Shown here: positions 8,900-16,923 of the stretch, one piece after another
Numbering within the stretch: the first letter of the stretch is position 1
Layout: the number at the start of each line of letters is the position of its first letter
Source of the DNA: Candidatus Brevefilum sp.
GTDB taxonomy: Bacteria; Chloroflexota; Anaerolineae; Anaerolineales; Anaerolineaceae
Reading direction: 5' to 3'
Assembly: GCA_019428905.1 (NCBI GenBank)
Contig: JAHYJN010000033.1
Coordinates: 1-32,661, forward strand
Length of the DNA: 32,661 nt
Program-made: the position numbers and the translations under genes
The notes under the pieces: generated by a model
Database searches by the model: none
Told to the model about the DNA's origin: nothing
What the model saw: only the letters and a program-made list of their open reading frames with translations

Positions 8900-9823
8900 A
8901 TGCCTGAAACCACAGCGGACCGGGCTCGAAAACCGGTCACCCTGATCCATCACGCAGCCAACAACGGACATACGGCCCCTCCCGGTTCGTTAGCTGCCCT
9001 GGAGCAGTGCCTGAAGGCAGGCGCGGCCGTGGTGGAGATCGACCTGATCCCCCTTTCCGACGGGAGTTTTGCCCTGCTGCACGAGCAGGATCTGGCCGTG
9101 GAAACAGATGGGACGGGTAAAGCCCCCCAAATGCGGCGGGAGCAGGTCAGCGATCTGCGCTACCGGCTTAACGGCACGATCACAGATGAGCGGGTGGGTT
9201 TCCTGGAGGGCGCCGTCGAGCTATTGGCCGCCTATCCCAAGACACAGCGCTTGCAACTGGACTTGAAGCCCTTCACCCCACTCAGCGGTCCCTTATTGAC
9301 GCATTTCCTGGCGCTGATCGAACCGGTGAAATCGCGCATCCAGGTCACCTCGGTGGGTGACTGGGCTGTGCGCGCCCTGGCCGCAGCCGACCCGGCGTTG
9401 AGCTTGGGCTTTGACCCCCTGCTGTACCTGGACCAGGTGGAAGATCAACCGCGCCCTGAGGGGGTGCCGCCCTTCCGGGTGGGGGCGTATGGCTTGCTGG
9501 ATGATCACCCCCTGTCGGCCTATCAATGGGGTTCCCTGGGCGACTATTTTGCTGCCCGGGCGTCTGCCCTGCTGGCCCAGGTGGTCCCAGGCTGTGATTG
9601 GTTTATCCGGGCGGCGGTGCTCAAGATGGCATTGGAGGCCGGTTTCGATTGGATTGATTTCCTGCACCGGCAAGGCTCGACTGTGGATGCCTGGACGATC
9701 GATGTTAAGCAGCCTGATCAGGTTGAACTGGCCAGCTACCTGGTAGCGCGGGGTGTGGATGTGCTGACAACCGACAGACCCTCGCAGTTAGCCCAACAGA
9801 TAACCACAGCGACCCTGGTGTGA
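8900..9823 (+). CDS. Divergent glycerophosphodiester phosphodiesterase-family protein
   Basis: The fold family is the GDPD TIM barrel, whose members hydrolyse glycerophosphodiesters to sn-glycerol-3-phosphate and an alcohol. Evidence is the N-terminal LIHHAANNGHTAPPGS, then VVEIDLIPLSDGSFALLHEQD (E-x-D and catalytic-type His, about residues 46-68), and the C-terminal VDVLTTDRPSQLAQ closing strand. Several hallmark positions differ. The usual HRG is HHA, the usual ENT is replaced by PGS, and the usual E-x-K is LDLK. It may therefore have altered or weak activity, or act on another phosphodiester. There is no signal peptide, so it is probably cytoplasmic. GGAG precedes the ATG by 7 bases. Confidence 0.75.
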   Translation: MPETTADRARKPVTLIHHAANNGHTAPPGSLAALEQCLKAGAAVVEIDLIPLSDGSFALLHEQDLAVETDGTGKAPQMRREQVSDLRYRLNGTITDERVGFLEGAVELLAAYPKTQRLQLDLKPFTPLSGPLLTHFLALIEPVKSRIQVTSVGDWAVRALAAADPALSLGFDPLLYLDQVEDQPRPEGVPPFRVGAYGLLDDHPLSAYQWGSLGDYFAARASALLAQVVPGCDWFIRAAVLKMALEAGFDWIDFLHRQGSTVDAWTIDVKQPDQVELASYLVARGVDVLTTDRPSQLAQQITTATLV

Positions 9824-9870
9824 GTTCCCTTCCACTTCGCGGGAGAGTGTGCTAGGATGATCATTATCAA

Positions 9871-9882
9871 ATGTCTGACAAT
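9871..9882 (+). promoter_or_regulatory. Operator-like 12-mer identical to one upstream of the 8-oxoguanine deaminase gene
   Basis: ATGTCTGACAAT occurs here and at 18443-18454. It contains the near-palindrome TGTC-T-GACA and lies 25 bases before the epimerase start codon, a position where a bound repressor could block expression. A weak candidate promoter (TTCCAC 9830-9835, TAGGAT 9853-9858) lies just upstream. Confidence 0.4.
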
Positions 9883-9906
9883 TAACAGAGTAAGGTGTAA
9901 ACAGCG

Positions 9907-10839
9907 ATGAATTTTTTAATCACGGGCGGTGCGGGATTTTTAGGCGCGGCATTAAGCAACCGATTGGTGCGTCAGGGGCACCATGTACGGGTCCTTGACG
10001 ACCTCTCGACCGGCAACCCCAATTCTCTCAGCCCGGATATCCACTTCTCTCGGGGGGATATCAACGACCGTCCCAAATTATGGACACTACTGCAGGATAT
10101 CGATTGCGTCTACCACCTGGCGGCGCGCGTCTCGGTGCCTGAATCGATTTTGTTTCCCAGGGACTATAACCAGGTCAATGTCGGCGGCACGGCCACGCTG
10201 ATGGAAGCCGCTCGCGATGCCGGCACGCCCCGGGTTATCCTGGCGTCCTCCGGCGCGATTTACGGCAACCAAGCCACCCCGCTGATGTCTGAGTCAATGG
10301 TGCCCAACCCCGGTTCACCGTATGCGGTTTCAAAGCTCTCGGCCGAATGGTATGTGCGCACGATCGGGGCGCTTTCCGGCATCGAAACATTGTGCCTGCG
10401 GATTTTCAACGCGTATGGCCCAGGCCAGCGCATCCCGCCTTCCCATGCCCCGGTCATCCCCAATTTTATCCGCCAATCGCTGCAAAACGGCACCCTGGTG
10501 TTTCACGGGGACGCTAACCAAACGCGTGACTATGTATATGTGGACGATGTGGTCAATGCCCTGGTGGCTGCTGCCACCGTGCAGGGCGTGAACGGGCGGG
10601 TGATCAACGTCGGCAGTGGCACGGAGACCAGCATCCGTGACCTGGCCAAGGTGGTGATTGGCATCACCGGTGGGAACCCGGAAGAGGTGTATAACACGCG
10701 TATCAGCGGCGGTGTCTCACGCATGTGTGCCGACCTCTCGCTGGCGAAGGAAAAGCTGGATTACATGCCCCTGGTGCCCCTGGAGATGGGCGTCCGCCTG
10801 ACCCTGGAGGGCGACTCGCAGTTTAAAAATGGCAGGTAG
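9907..10839 (+). CDS. NAD-dependent sugar nucleotide epimerase/dehydratase (GalE-like)
   Basis: This is an extended short-chain dehydrogenase/reductase of the UDP-sugar 4-epimerase type. The NAD-binding motif GGAGFLG is at residues 7-13. The VYHLAARVSV strand, ASSGAIYG and the catalytic Tyr-Lys pair in SPYAVSK follow in the right order, with LRIFNAYGPGQ and DYVYVDDV further on. The length of 310 residues is typical. It would interconvert or oxidise/dehydrate a nucleotide sugar in the cytoplasm, but the exact sugar is not evident. It could supply the substrate of the NeuD-like acyltransferase encoded 3 kb downstream; that link is inference. Its TAG stop is the first triplet of a heptamer array. 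A weak AAGG Shine-Dalgarno lies about 10 bases before the ATG. Confidence 0.88.
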   Translation: MNFLITGGAGFLGAALSNRLVRQGHHVRVLDDLSTGNPNSLSPDIHFSRGDINDRPKLWTLLQDIDCVYHLAARVSVPESILFPRDYNQVNVGGTATLMEAARDAGTPRVILASSGAIYGNQATPLMSESMVPNPGSPYAVSKLSAEWYVRTIGALSGIETLCLRIFNAYGPGQRIPPSHAPVIPNFIRQSLQNGTLVFHGDANQTRDYVYVDDVVNALVAAATVQGVNGRVINVGSGTETSIRDLAKVVIGITGGNPEEVYNTRISGGVSRMCADLSLAKEKLDYMPLVPLEMGVRLTLEGDSQFKNGR

Positions 10840-10925
10840 TAGTTAGTAGTTGGTAGCTGGTAGTGGGAATATTGAAAATATATTCTCAAGGATTAAGCTC
10901 TACCTACTAAACTCTACCGACTAAG
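10837..10925. repeat. Inverted pair of heptamer arrays forming an imperfect hairpin
   Basis: Four 7-base units (TAGTAGT, TAGTAGT, TGGTAGC, TGGTAGT) at 10837-10864 face two 14-base units (CTCTACC + TACTAAA, CTCTACC + GACTAAG) at 10898-10925. The right side resembles the reverse complement of the left. A small GAATAT/ATATTC stem sits between. The array begins on the epimerase stop codon. Confidence 0.75.
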
Positions 10926-10982
10926 TTCTTCTTACGGGGTGATGCAGGATTCTCGTCTGGAATAATCAAGTAAAATAACAGC

Positions 10983-11579
10983 ATGCCTGTGATTGCACGC
11001 GACTTTTACCATCGCCCGGCATTAGACGTGGCACGGGATCTGTTGGGCTGCCGACTGGTACGGCAGCAAAACGGTGCGCGCCTGGCCGGCATCATTCTGG
11101 AGACCGAAGCCTACCAAGGCGAAGAAGATCTAGGCTGCCACGCCTCAGCGGGGAAAACGCCCCGCACCAGCGTGATGTACGGCCCACCCGGGCATGCTTA
11201 CATCTACTTCACCTACGGCATGCATTGGCTGCTGAATGCGGTCACCGACCGTGAAGAGGTCCCCGCTGCGGTGCTGATCCGTACCATCCAGCCGGTGGAA
11301 GGTGCAGATTTGATGGCAGAAAACCGGCCTTACCAGGCCTTTCAAAGGGGCTGGACGGATGGTCCTGCCAAACTGACCCAGGCTTTGGGCATCAACGGCG
11401 ATTGTAACCGCATGGACCTGTGTGACCCAGCTGGTGGGTTGTGGATTGAGCTTGGGGAGGCGGTCTCTGCGGAAGTGATTGAACAAACTGCGCGCATAGG
11501 GCTCAATGCTGTACCTGAGCCCTGGAAGTCGATTCCCTGGCGTTTCGGATTGCGGGAGGGGGTTATTCGTGGATCATAA
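10983..11579 (+). CDS. mpg: 3-methyladenine DNA glycosylase (AAG/MPG family)
   Basis: This base-excision repair enzyme removes 3-methyladenine, hypoxanthine and related alkylated purines from DNA. The 198-residue length and motifs fit the family. These are RDFYHRPALDVARDLLG at the N-terminus, ILETEAYQGEEDLGCHAS with the catalytic Glu, RTSVMYGPPGHAYIYFTYGMHW in the middle, and GPAKLTQALGI near residue 126. TAAAAT ends 6 bases before the ATG and there is no Shine-Dalgarno sequence, so the mRNA may be leaderless. Its last 11 bases overlap the GTG start of the E1-alpha gene, suggesting translational coupling with an apparently unrelated pathway. Confidence 0.93.
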   Translation: MPVIARDFYHRPALDVARDLLGCRLVRQQNGARLAGIILETEAYQGEEDLGCHASAGKTPRTSVMYGPPGHAYIYFTYGMHWLLNAVTDREEVPAAVLIRTIQPVEGADLMAENRPYQAFQRGWTDGPAKLTQALGINGDCNRMDLCDPAGGLWIELGEAVSAEVIEQTARIGLNAVPEPWKSIPWRFGLREGVIRGS

Positions 11580-12456
11580 TGCACAGCTGTACCGGGGGTT
11601 GCTTGCTATCCGCCGGTTTGAAACCCTGCTGATGGCGCAGTTTAAAACCGGGATTTTCCCGGGCACCACCCATACCAGCCTGGGGCAGGAGGCCAACGCG
11701 GTGGGTGTGCTGACGCACCTGGCCGAAGATGATGTCGTCGTCAGCAATCACCGCTGTCATGGGCATTTCCTGGCTTACGGCGGCAATCCGCAGGCGCTAT
11801 TTGCGGAATTGATGGGCAAGCCTTCCGGGGTATGCGGCGGCGTGGGCGGGTCGCAGCACCTTCACTGGCGCAACTTTTACTCCAGCGGTGTGCAGGGCGG
11901 GACGGTTGCCATGGCTGCCGGCATGGCGTTGGCAGAGAAGCGCGCCGGGCGTGGCGCGATCGTGATTGATTTCATGGGTGACGGTACCCTGGGGGAGGGG
12001 ATCGTGTATGAATGCTTAAACATGATCTCACTGTGGCAGCTGCCGATCCTGCTTGTATTGGAGAATAACCAGATTGCCCAAACCACCCCTGCCAGCCTGG
12101 CGGTTGCCGGGAGCATACAACAGCGTTTTGCAGCCTTTGGCATTCAGACCGTTGAGCTGGATAGCAGTGACGTGTTAGAGATTCTGCCCCTGGCCGGTGA
12201 TTTGATCCGCCAGGTCAGGTCACAGCGCGAACCCCGGGCTTTGATCGTCACCACCGCGCGGCTGGGCTCCCATTCCAAAGGGGATGACACCCGCTCACCC
12301 CGCGAACTCGAACGGTTGTGGCAAGCCCGCGACCCGCTCACGATCCAAGCTGGGCGTCTGTCAGAAGACACCCGTAAGGCGGTTGAGGCGGATGTCGAAG
12401 CTGCCATCCAGGGCGCGTTTGCAGCCGCATTGGCCGCAGAAGGCGGAATGCGATGA
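11569..12456 (+). CDS. 2-oxoacid dehydrogenase E1 component, alpha subunit
   Basis: E1-alpha pairs with E1-beta to form a thiamine-diphosphate enzyme that decarboxylates a 2-oxoacid and acylates a lipoyl domain. The ThDP motif is intact: GDG at residues 137-139 and NN at 166-167. Other family elements are TSLGQEANAVG near residue 37, NHRCHGHFLAYG near 62, and GSQHLHWRNFYSSGVQGGTV near 91. I chose GTG at 11569 because GGAGGGG lies about 7 bases upstream; this gives 295 residues, slightly short for the family. The gene overlaps mpg by 11 bases and E1-beta by 4. It resembles acetoin/pyruvate dehydrogenase E1; the true substrate is unknown because the usual E2 catalytic partner is missing. Confidence 0.9.
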   Translation: MDHNAQLYRGLLAIRRFETLLMAQFKTGIFPGTTHTSLGQEANAVGVLTHLAEDDVVVSNHRCHGHFLAYGGNPQALFAELMGKPSGVCGGVGGSQHLHWRNFYSSGVQGGTVAMAAGMALAEKRAGRGAIVIDFMGDGTLGEGIVYECLNMISLWQLPILLVLENNQIAQTTPASLAVAGSIQQRFAAFGIQTVELDSSDVLEILPLAGDLIRQVRSQREPRALIVTTARLGSHSKGDDTRSPRELERLWQARDPLTIQAGRLSEDTRKAVEADVEAAIQGAFAAALAAEGGMR

Positions 12457-13496
12457 GCGACCACGTTCCGCGCACCGTGCTCGACTCGCTCAACCTGGGC
12501 TTACACCAGGCCATGCACGATGACCCGGATGTGGTGCTGCTGGGTGAGGACCTGCTGGATCCCTACGGCGGGGCGTTTAAAGTAGCACGCGGCCTCTCCA
12601 GCGCTTTCCCGAAGCAGGTGTTGACCACACCCATCTCAGAGGCCGGCATCACCGGGATCGCCGGCGGCATGGCATTGCGCGGCCTGCGCCCAGTGGTCGA
12701 GATCATGTTCGGCGATTTCACCACCTTGATTGCTGACCAGGTCATCAACCACCTGGCTAAATTCAACGGGATGTATCATGGGCAGGCGCAGGCGCCGGTC
12801 GTGATCCGCACCCCGATGGGCGGACGGCGGGGGTATGGGCCGACTCATTCCCAAACTCTGGAAAAATATTTTCTGGGCGTACCCGGGCTGACTGTGCTGG
12901 CGCCCTTTAACCTGTTGGGCGAAGACCCCCTGGGCGCGCCCGGCCAGCTGCTGTGTGAGGCGATCCTTAGGGGAGATTCACCGGCTTTGTTTGTTGAACA
13001 TAAGCTGCAGTACCTGTTGAAGCTCCATGCCACCCAGGAACTGGCGGAATATTCAGTTTCAGTGCACCATATGGGCGTTCAATTTGACCGTCCGTTTTAT
13101 GCCTTGAGGCTAAAATCTGCTCCGGCGGCACAGATCACGTTGGCAGCTTACGGGTACATGGCACAGCTGGCGCTGGATGCCCTCCATCAACTGGCTTATG
13201 AGGATGAGATCTTCTGTGAACTGCTGGTGCCGACCCAGCTAGCCCCCTTTGAGCTGGCACCGCTGTTCGAAGCCGTTGCGCGCACAGGTCGGCTGCTCAC
13301 GATCGAAGAGGGCACCTTCAGCCTGGGGTGGGGCGCCGAGGTGCTGGCCAGGACGGCTGAAACCCTGGGCAGCGGGCTGAGGACAGCCGGGCGCCTGGCA
13401 GCCAGGGAGGGTGTGATCCCCGTTGCGCCGAACCTAGAGGCGGAAAGCTTACCCGGTACGGCTGATATTATCCGCCGGGTACGAGAAATGGTGTGA
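12453..13496 (+). CDS. 2-oxoacid dehydrogenase E1 component, beta subunit
   Basis: The beta subunit completes the ThDP active site with E1-alpha. It has the pyrimidine-binding transketolase domain at the N-terminus, with LLGEDLLDPYGGAFKVARGL near residue 29, TPISEAGITGIAGGMALRGL near 53, and RTPMGGRRGYGPTHSQTLE near 112. The C-terminal transketolase domain follows, with LTIEEGTFSLGWGAEVLA near 283. At 347 residues it is slightly longer than most. It overlaps the alpha gene by ATGA and is followed 4 bases later by the lipoyl-domain fusion gene, so all three proteins are likely made together in fixed proportion. No E3 (dihydrolipoamide dehydrogenase) is in the window. Confidence 0.92.
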   Translation: MSDHVPRTVLDSLNLGLHQAMHDDPDVVLLGEDLLDPYGGAFKVARGLSSAFPKQVLTTPISEAGITGIAGGMALRGLRPVVEIMFGDFTTLIADQVINHLAKFNGMYHGQAQAPVVIRTPMGGRRGYGPTHSQTLEKYFLGVPGLTVLAPFNLLGEDPLGAPGQLLCEAILRGDSPALFVEHKLQYLLKLHATQELAEYSVSVHHMGVQFDRPFYALRLKSAPAAQITLAAYGYMAQLALDALHQLAYEDEIFCELLVPTQLAPFELAPLFEAVARTGRLLTIEEGTFSLGWGAEVLARTAETLGSGLRTAGRLAAREGVIPVAPNLEAESLPGTADIIRRVREMV

Positions 13497-13500
13497 CTTC

Positions 13501-14625
13501 ATGCAAAAACTAACCCCGATCAAAATCCCGTTGTTGAACCCGAATGAGCCAGAAGCGTTGTTGGCAGCGATCACGGTGGAAGAAGGCGCGGCGGTTGAAG
13601 CCGGCCAGGTGGTGGCGTTGGTCGAAACCACCAAGTCCACCGGTGAAGTACAGGCTGATACAGGGGGGTTCCTGGTCGGGTTGCGCTTTAAAGAAGGTGT
13701 GTCACTCCAGGCCGGGGATGTGCTGGCCTATATCGCTGACTCGCCGAGTGCCAAAGACCCGTCCCTGCCGCCCTGGGCAGGTGAAAGCGCTGGGGTTGTT
13801 CTGGCTGGAGAGGATTTAGGCGATTTGCGCATCACCGAGCCGGCACGGGAATTAGCCCTGGCAGAGGGTGTGCCATTAGCGTCCCTGCCGAAGGGGACTT
13901 TGGTCACCCGCCAGGTGGTGCAGGATTTATTGCGGCAAACTGAAACGCACCCTTTGGTCGGGGCGCCGTCGGGAGATAGACGCCTGGTGATCTACGGCGC
14001 CGGGGGGCACGGCTGTTCGCTGGCTGCCCTGCTGCGCCAAAATGAGGATTTTGACATCATCGGCTTCCTTGATGATGGGGTGCCCCAGGGTTCGGAGGTG
14101 GATGGCTTGCCGGTCTTGGGCGGCGCTGAGCAGCTGGAAATCCTGGCAGGAGCGGGGATTCGCCTGGCAATCAACGGTGTGGGCGGGGTTGGGGACCTGC
14201 CAGCACGGCTTGCAGTGTATGCCAAGCTGGCTGAGGCGGGCTTCTTCTGTCCCACGGTGATTCATACGACGGCCTTTATCGAGGATAGTGCAACCCTGGG
14301 AGATGGTGTCCAAGTATTTCCCCTGGCTTATGTTGGCATCCGGGTGAATGTGGGTTATGGCTGTATCATCAATACCGGCGCGATTGTCTCGCACGATTGC
14401 ACTTTGGCGCCGTATGTCAACCTCTCACCGGGAGCGACCCTGGCGGGCGGGGTCAGGGTTGGTGAGGCTGCCCTGATCGGGATGCGCGCCACGGTCAACC
14501 TGAATGTGACGGTTGGGAAGCGGGCGCGCATTGGCAATGGGGCCACCGTCAAATCTGATGTGCCCGATAACGGGGTTGTCCCGGCTGGGACGATTTGGCC
14601 GCCCCGCCACACCCCACACCCGTAA
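13501..14625 (+). CDS. Lipoyl domain / E3-E1-binding domain / NeuD-PglD acyltransferase fusion
   Basis: This 374-residue protein has an E2-like front half and a sugar-acyltransferase back half. Residues 5-80 form a biotinyl/lipoyl domain with the modifiable Lys45 in ETTKSTGEV. Residues 111-145 read like a peripheral-subunit-binding domain (ITEPARELALAEGVPL, then KGTLVTRQVVQDLL). From about 160 a PglD/NeuD N-terminal domain begins with RRLVIYGAGGHG, followed by a left-handed beta-helix of hexapeptide repeats to the C-terminus. The catalytic-type His298 is present in VSHDC, then LSPGATLAGGV. The chloramphenicol-acetyltransferase-like E2 core is absent. The gene follows E1-beta by 4 bases. I infer that an acyl group made by E1 on Lys45-lipoate is passed to an amine or hydroxyl of a sugar, not to CoA. 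Lys45 could alternatively carry biotin. Confidence 0.85.
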   Translation: MQKLTPIKIPLLNPNEPEALLAAITVEEGAAVEAGQVVALVETTKSTGEVQADTGGFLVGLRFKEGVSLQAGDVLAYIADSPSAKDPSLPPWAGESAGVVLAGEDLGDLRITEPARELALAEGVPLASLPKGTLVTRQVVQDLLRQTETHPLVGAPSGDRRLVIYGAGGHGCSLAALLRQNEDFDIIGFLDDGVPQGSEVDGLPVLGGAEQLEILAGAGIRLAINGVGGVGDLPARLAVYAKLAEAGFFCPTVIHTTAFIEDSATLGDGVQVFPLAYVGIRVNVGYGCIINTGAIVSHDCTLAPYVNLSPGATLAGGVRVGEAALIGMRATVNLNVTVGKRARIGNGATVKSDVPDNGVVPAGTIWPPRHTPHP

Positions 14626-14682
14626 GCAGCAGGGCTGCTTGAGCGGTCACAATATATCGGTCTTAAACAGGAGGACAGGCAT

Positions 14683-15135
14683 ATGTTCAGTAAAAAGAAA
14701 ACAACAACCGCATCATCACCCGCTGCCCCGGTCGAACGGGTCACTTCAGTATTGGGCCCCGGCATTCACTGGAATGGCGACCTGCGCGGTAAGGGTGGCG
14801 TGCGCATTGAAGGCGCCTTAGAAGGTGAGATTGCCGTGCGGGGCTTGGTGATCATCGGCGAAACGGGGCGGGTGACCTGCCAGACGCTTAAAGCCGGGAC
14901 AGTGATCGTGGCCGGCTCGATGAATGGGCAGATTGTCGCAGAAAAATTAGAGATTCGTGCTACTGGTCGGGTGTACGGTGATGTGACCGTGCAATCCATC
15001 TCAACCGATGAGGGCGCTTTCTTGCGGGGCAAGGTCACGATGGAAGAGAAAGTGGACCTTTCTGACCTCCCTTCGGGCGATAAGGACAACCCTGTTGAGA
15101 CGGATGAAAACGCGCCACAGGATGAGGTCGGTTAA
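14683..15135 (+). CDS. Bactofilin family protein
   Basis: Bactofilins are small polymer-forming cytoskeletal proteins with a right-handed beta-helix core, often membrane-associated and linked to cell-wall or polysaccharide localisation. The 150-residue protein has a short basic N-terminus (MFSKKK) and a core from about residue 20 to 118 with the regular repeat pattern G-x-I-x-G. Examples are HWNGDLRGKGGVRIEGALEG, GETGRVTCQTLKAGTVIVAG and ATGRVYGDVTVQSI. An acidic tail completes it. AGGAGG lies about 7 bases before the ATG. It follows the NeuD-fusion gene by 57 bases and precedes proS by 3. Confidence 0.93.
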   Translation: MFSKKKTTTASSPAAPVERVTSVLGPGIHWNGDLRGKGGVRIEGALEGEIAVRGLVIIGETGRVTCQTLKAGTVIVAGSMNGQIVAEKLEIRATGRVYGDVTVQSISTDEGAFLRGKVTMEEKVDLSDLPSGDKDNPVETDENAPQDEVG

Positions 15136-15138
15136 ACC

Positions 15139-16920
15139 ATGCGAATGAGCCAGCTGTTCAGCAGCACCCTGCGCGAAGCCCCATCTGAAGCTGAAATTAC
15201 CAGCCACCAACTGCTACTCCGGGCAGGTTTCATCCGCCAGTTGGGTGCGGGTATTTTTTCCTATTTACCGCTGGCACGCCGGGTGATGACCCGCATTGAG
15301 AACATCATGCGGGAGGAGATCAACGCTATTGGCGGGCAGGAGTTGACCATGCCCGTGGTTCATCCAGCGGAGGTATGGCAGCAAACCGGGCGTTGGTCGG
15401 ATGTGGGGGATGAGATGGCCCGCTTCAAAGACCGGACGGGTCATGATATGGTTTTAGCCATGACCCATGAAGAGGTGGTGGCGGATCTAGCCCGGCGTGA
15501 GATCCAATCCTACCGCCAGCTGCCGCAATTGATCTATCATATCCAAACCAAGTTCCGAGATGATCCCCGCCCGCGGGCGGGGTTAATCCGGGTGCGGGAA
15601 TTCACCATGCTGGACAGCTACAGCCTCGACCGGGACCAGGCCGGGTTGGATGAGCAGTACCAGGCTCACTACGAGGCTTACCACCGCATCTTCAACCGCT
15701 GCGGCTTGCCCGTCAGGGCGGTAGGTTCTGACACCGGTATGATGGGCGGATTGGAAGCCCATGAATATATGTACCTGACGCCCATCGGTGAAGACACCCT
15801 GCTGTTTTGCAATACGTGTGATTATGCGGCCAACCGCCAGGTGGCTGCCTTCCGCAAACCAGACCCACCCCGCGAGAAAGCGCAGCCGCTAGAAAAAGTG
15901 GCGACACCTGGAACCACCACGATTGCTGACCTGGCAGCCTTTTTGAATATTCCCCCATCCCGGACGGCTAAAGCCGTATTCCTGGTGGCAGAACTTGCGG
16001 GTGCTGATGACCCTCGGCTGGTATTTGCTGTGCTGCGCGGGGATATGGCTTTGAACGAGACCAAACTGGCCCATGCGCTGTCCGCTGCAGGGGCGGGGGT
16101 GGTGAAAAACCTGCGCCCTGCCCTGGATGAGGAAATCGCGAGGATTGGCGCCTGCCCCGGGTATGCGTCGCCAATTGGGATCAAACGGGAACAGGTGTGG
16201 GTGGTTGCCGATGACCTGGTAACGCGCTCGGCCAACCTGGTTGCCGGGGCTAACGAGGCGGGTTACCACCTGCTTAATACCAACCTTGAGCGGGATTATG
16301 AACCCGATTTTGTGGCGGATATTGTGCTGGCGGAGGCTGGCGCGCCCTGCCCGCGGTGTGATGGGCGTTTGGAAGCCTCCCGGGGGGTTGAGGTGGGCAC
16401 TATCTTTAAATTGGGCTCACACTATACGGATGCCATGGGGGCTTCTTTTCTGGATGAGGAGGGTCAGCCCCAGTCGATCGTGATGGGGTCCTATGGGATT
16501 GGTGTGGGCCGTCTGCTGGCTTGCATTGTCGAGGAACACCATGACCAGTTTGGCCTGGTCTGGCCGGTCTCCGTGGCGCCATACCCGGTGCACCTGGTCC
16601 TCTTACCGAGTAAGGATGGGTCAGCCGAGGCGGCCGCTGAGGCGTTTTACCAGGCTTTGGTGAAAGCCGGTTTGGAGCCACTGTTTGATGATCGGGATGA
16701 ACGCGCTGGGGTCAAGTTCAACGATGCGGACCTGATCGGCATCCCGTTGCGGGTGACGGTTTCCGCGCGGTCGTTACAGGCCGGTGGGTTTGAATTTAAA
16801 CGTCGCGATCAAGAAGCGCGCTGGATCGTCCCGATTGAGGAGGGTTTGGCGGCGATTCGCTCCGAATTAATGAAGATGGACGAAGAAATAATTAATCGAT
16901 TTGGATTGGGGCTGGAATAA
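15139..16920 (+). CDS. proS: Prolyl-tRNA synthetase (bacterial type)
   Basis: This class IIa synthetase charges tRNA-Pro in the cytoplasm. The 593-residue length is that of the bacterial-type enzyme with an inserted editing domain. Motif 1 region is LPLARRVMTRIENIMREE. Motif 2 includes TKFRDDPRPRAGLIRVREF near residue 135. The editing insertion runs from about 235 to 380. Motif 3 is VMGSYGIGVGRLLA near 449, and the C-terminal anticodon-binding domain follows, starting at about PYPVHLVLLPS. The ATG at 15139 is 3 bases after the bactofilin stop, and MRMSQLFSSTLREAP is the normal N-terminus. The PyrK-like gene follows at once, suggesting a run of cotranscribed genes from about 14683. Confidence 0.97.
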   Translation: MRMSQLFSSTLREAPSEAEITSHQLLLRAGFIRQLGAGIFSYLPLARRVMTRIENIMREEINAIGGQELTMPVVHPAEVWQQTGRWSDVGDEMARFKDRTGHDMVLAMTHEEVVADLARREIQSYRQLPQLIYHIQTKFRDDPRPRAGLIRVREFTMLDSYSLDRDQAGLDEQYQAHYEAYHRIFNRCGLPVRAVGSDTGMMGGLEAHEYMYLTPIGEDTLLFCNTCDYAANRQVAAFRKPDPPREKAQPLEKVATPGTTTIADLAAFLNIPPSRTAKAVFLVAELAGADDPRLVFAVLRGDMALNETKLAHALSAAGAGVVKNLRPALDEEIARIGACPGYASPIGIKREQVWVVADDLVTRSANLVAGANEAGYHLLNTNLERDYEPDFVADIVLAEAGAPCPRCDGRLEASRGVEVGTIFKLGSHYTDAMGASFLDEEGQPQSIVMGSYGIGVGRLLACIVEEHHDQFGLVWPVSVAPYPVHLVLLPSKDGSAEAAAEAFYQALVKAGLEPLFDDRDERAGVKFNDADLIGIPLRVTVSARSLQAGGFEFKRRDQEARWIVPIEEGLAAIRSELMKMDEEIINRFGLGLE

Positions 16921-16923
16921 TGT

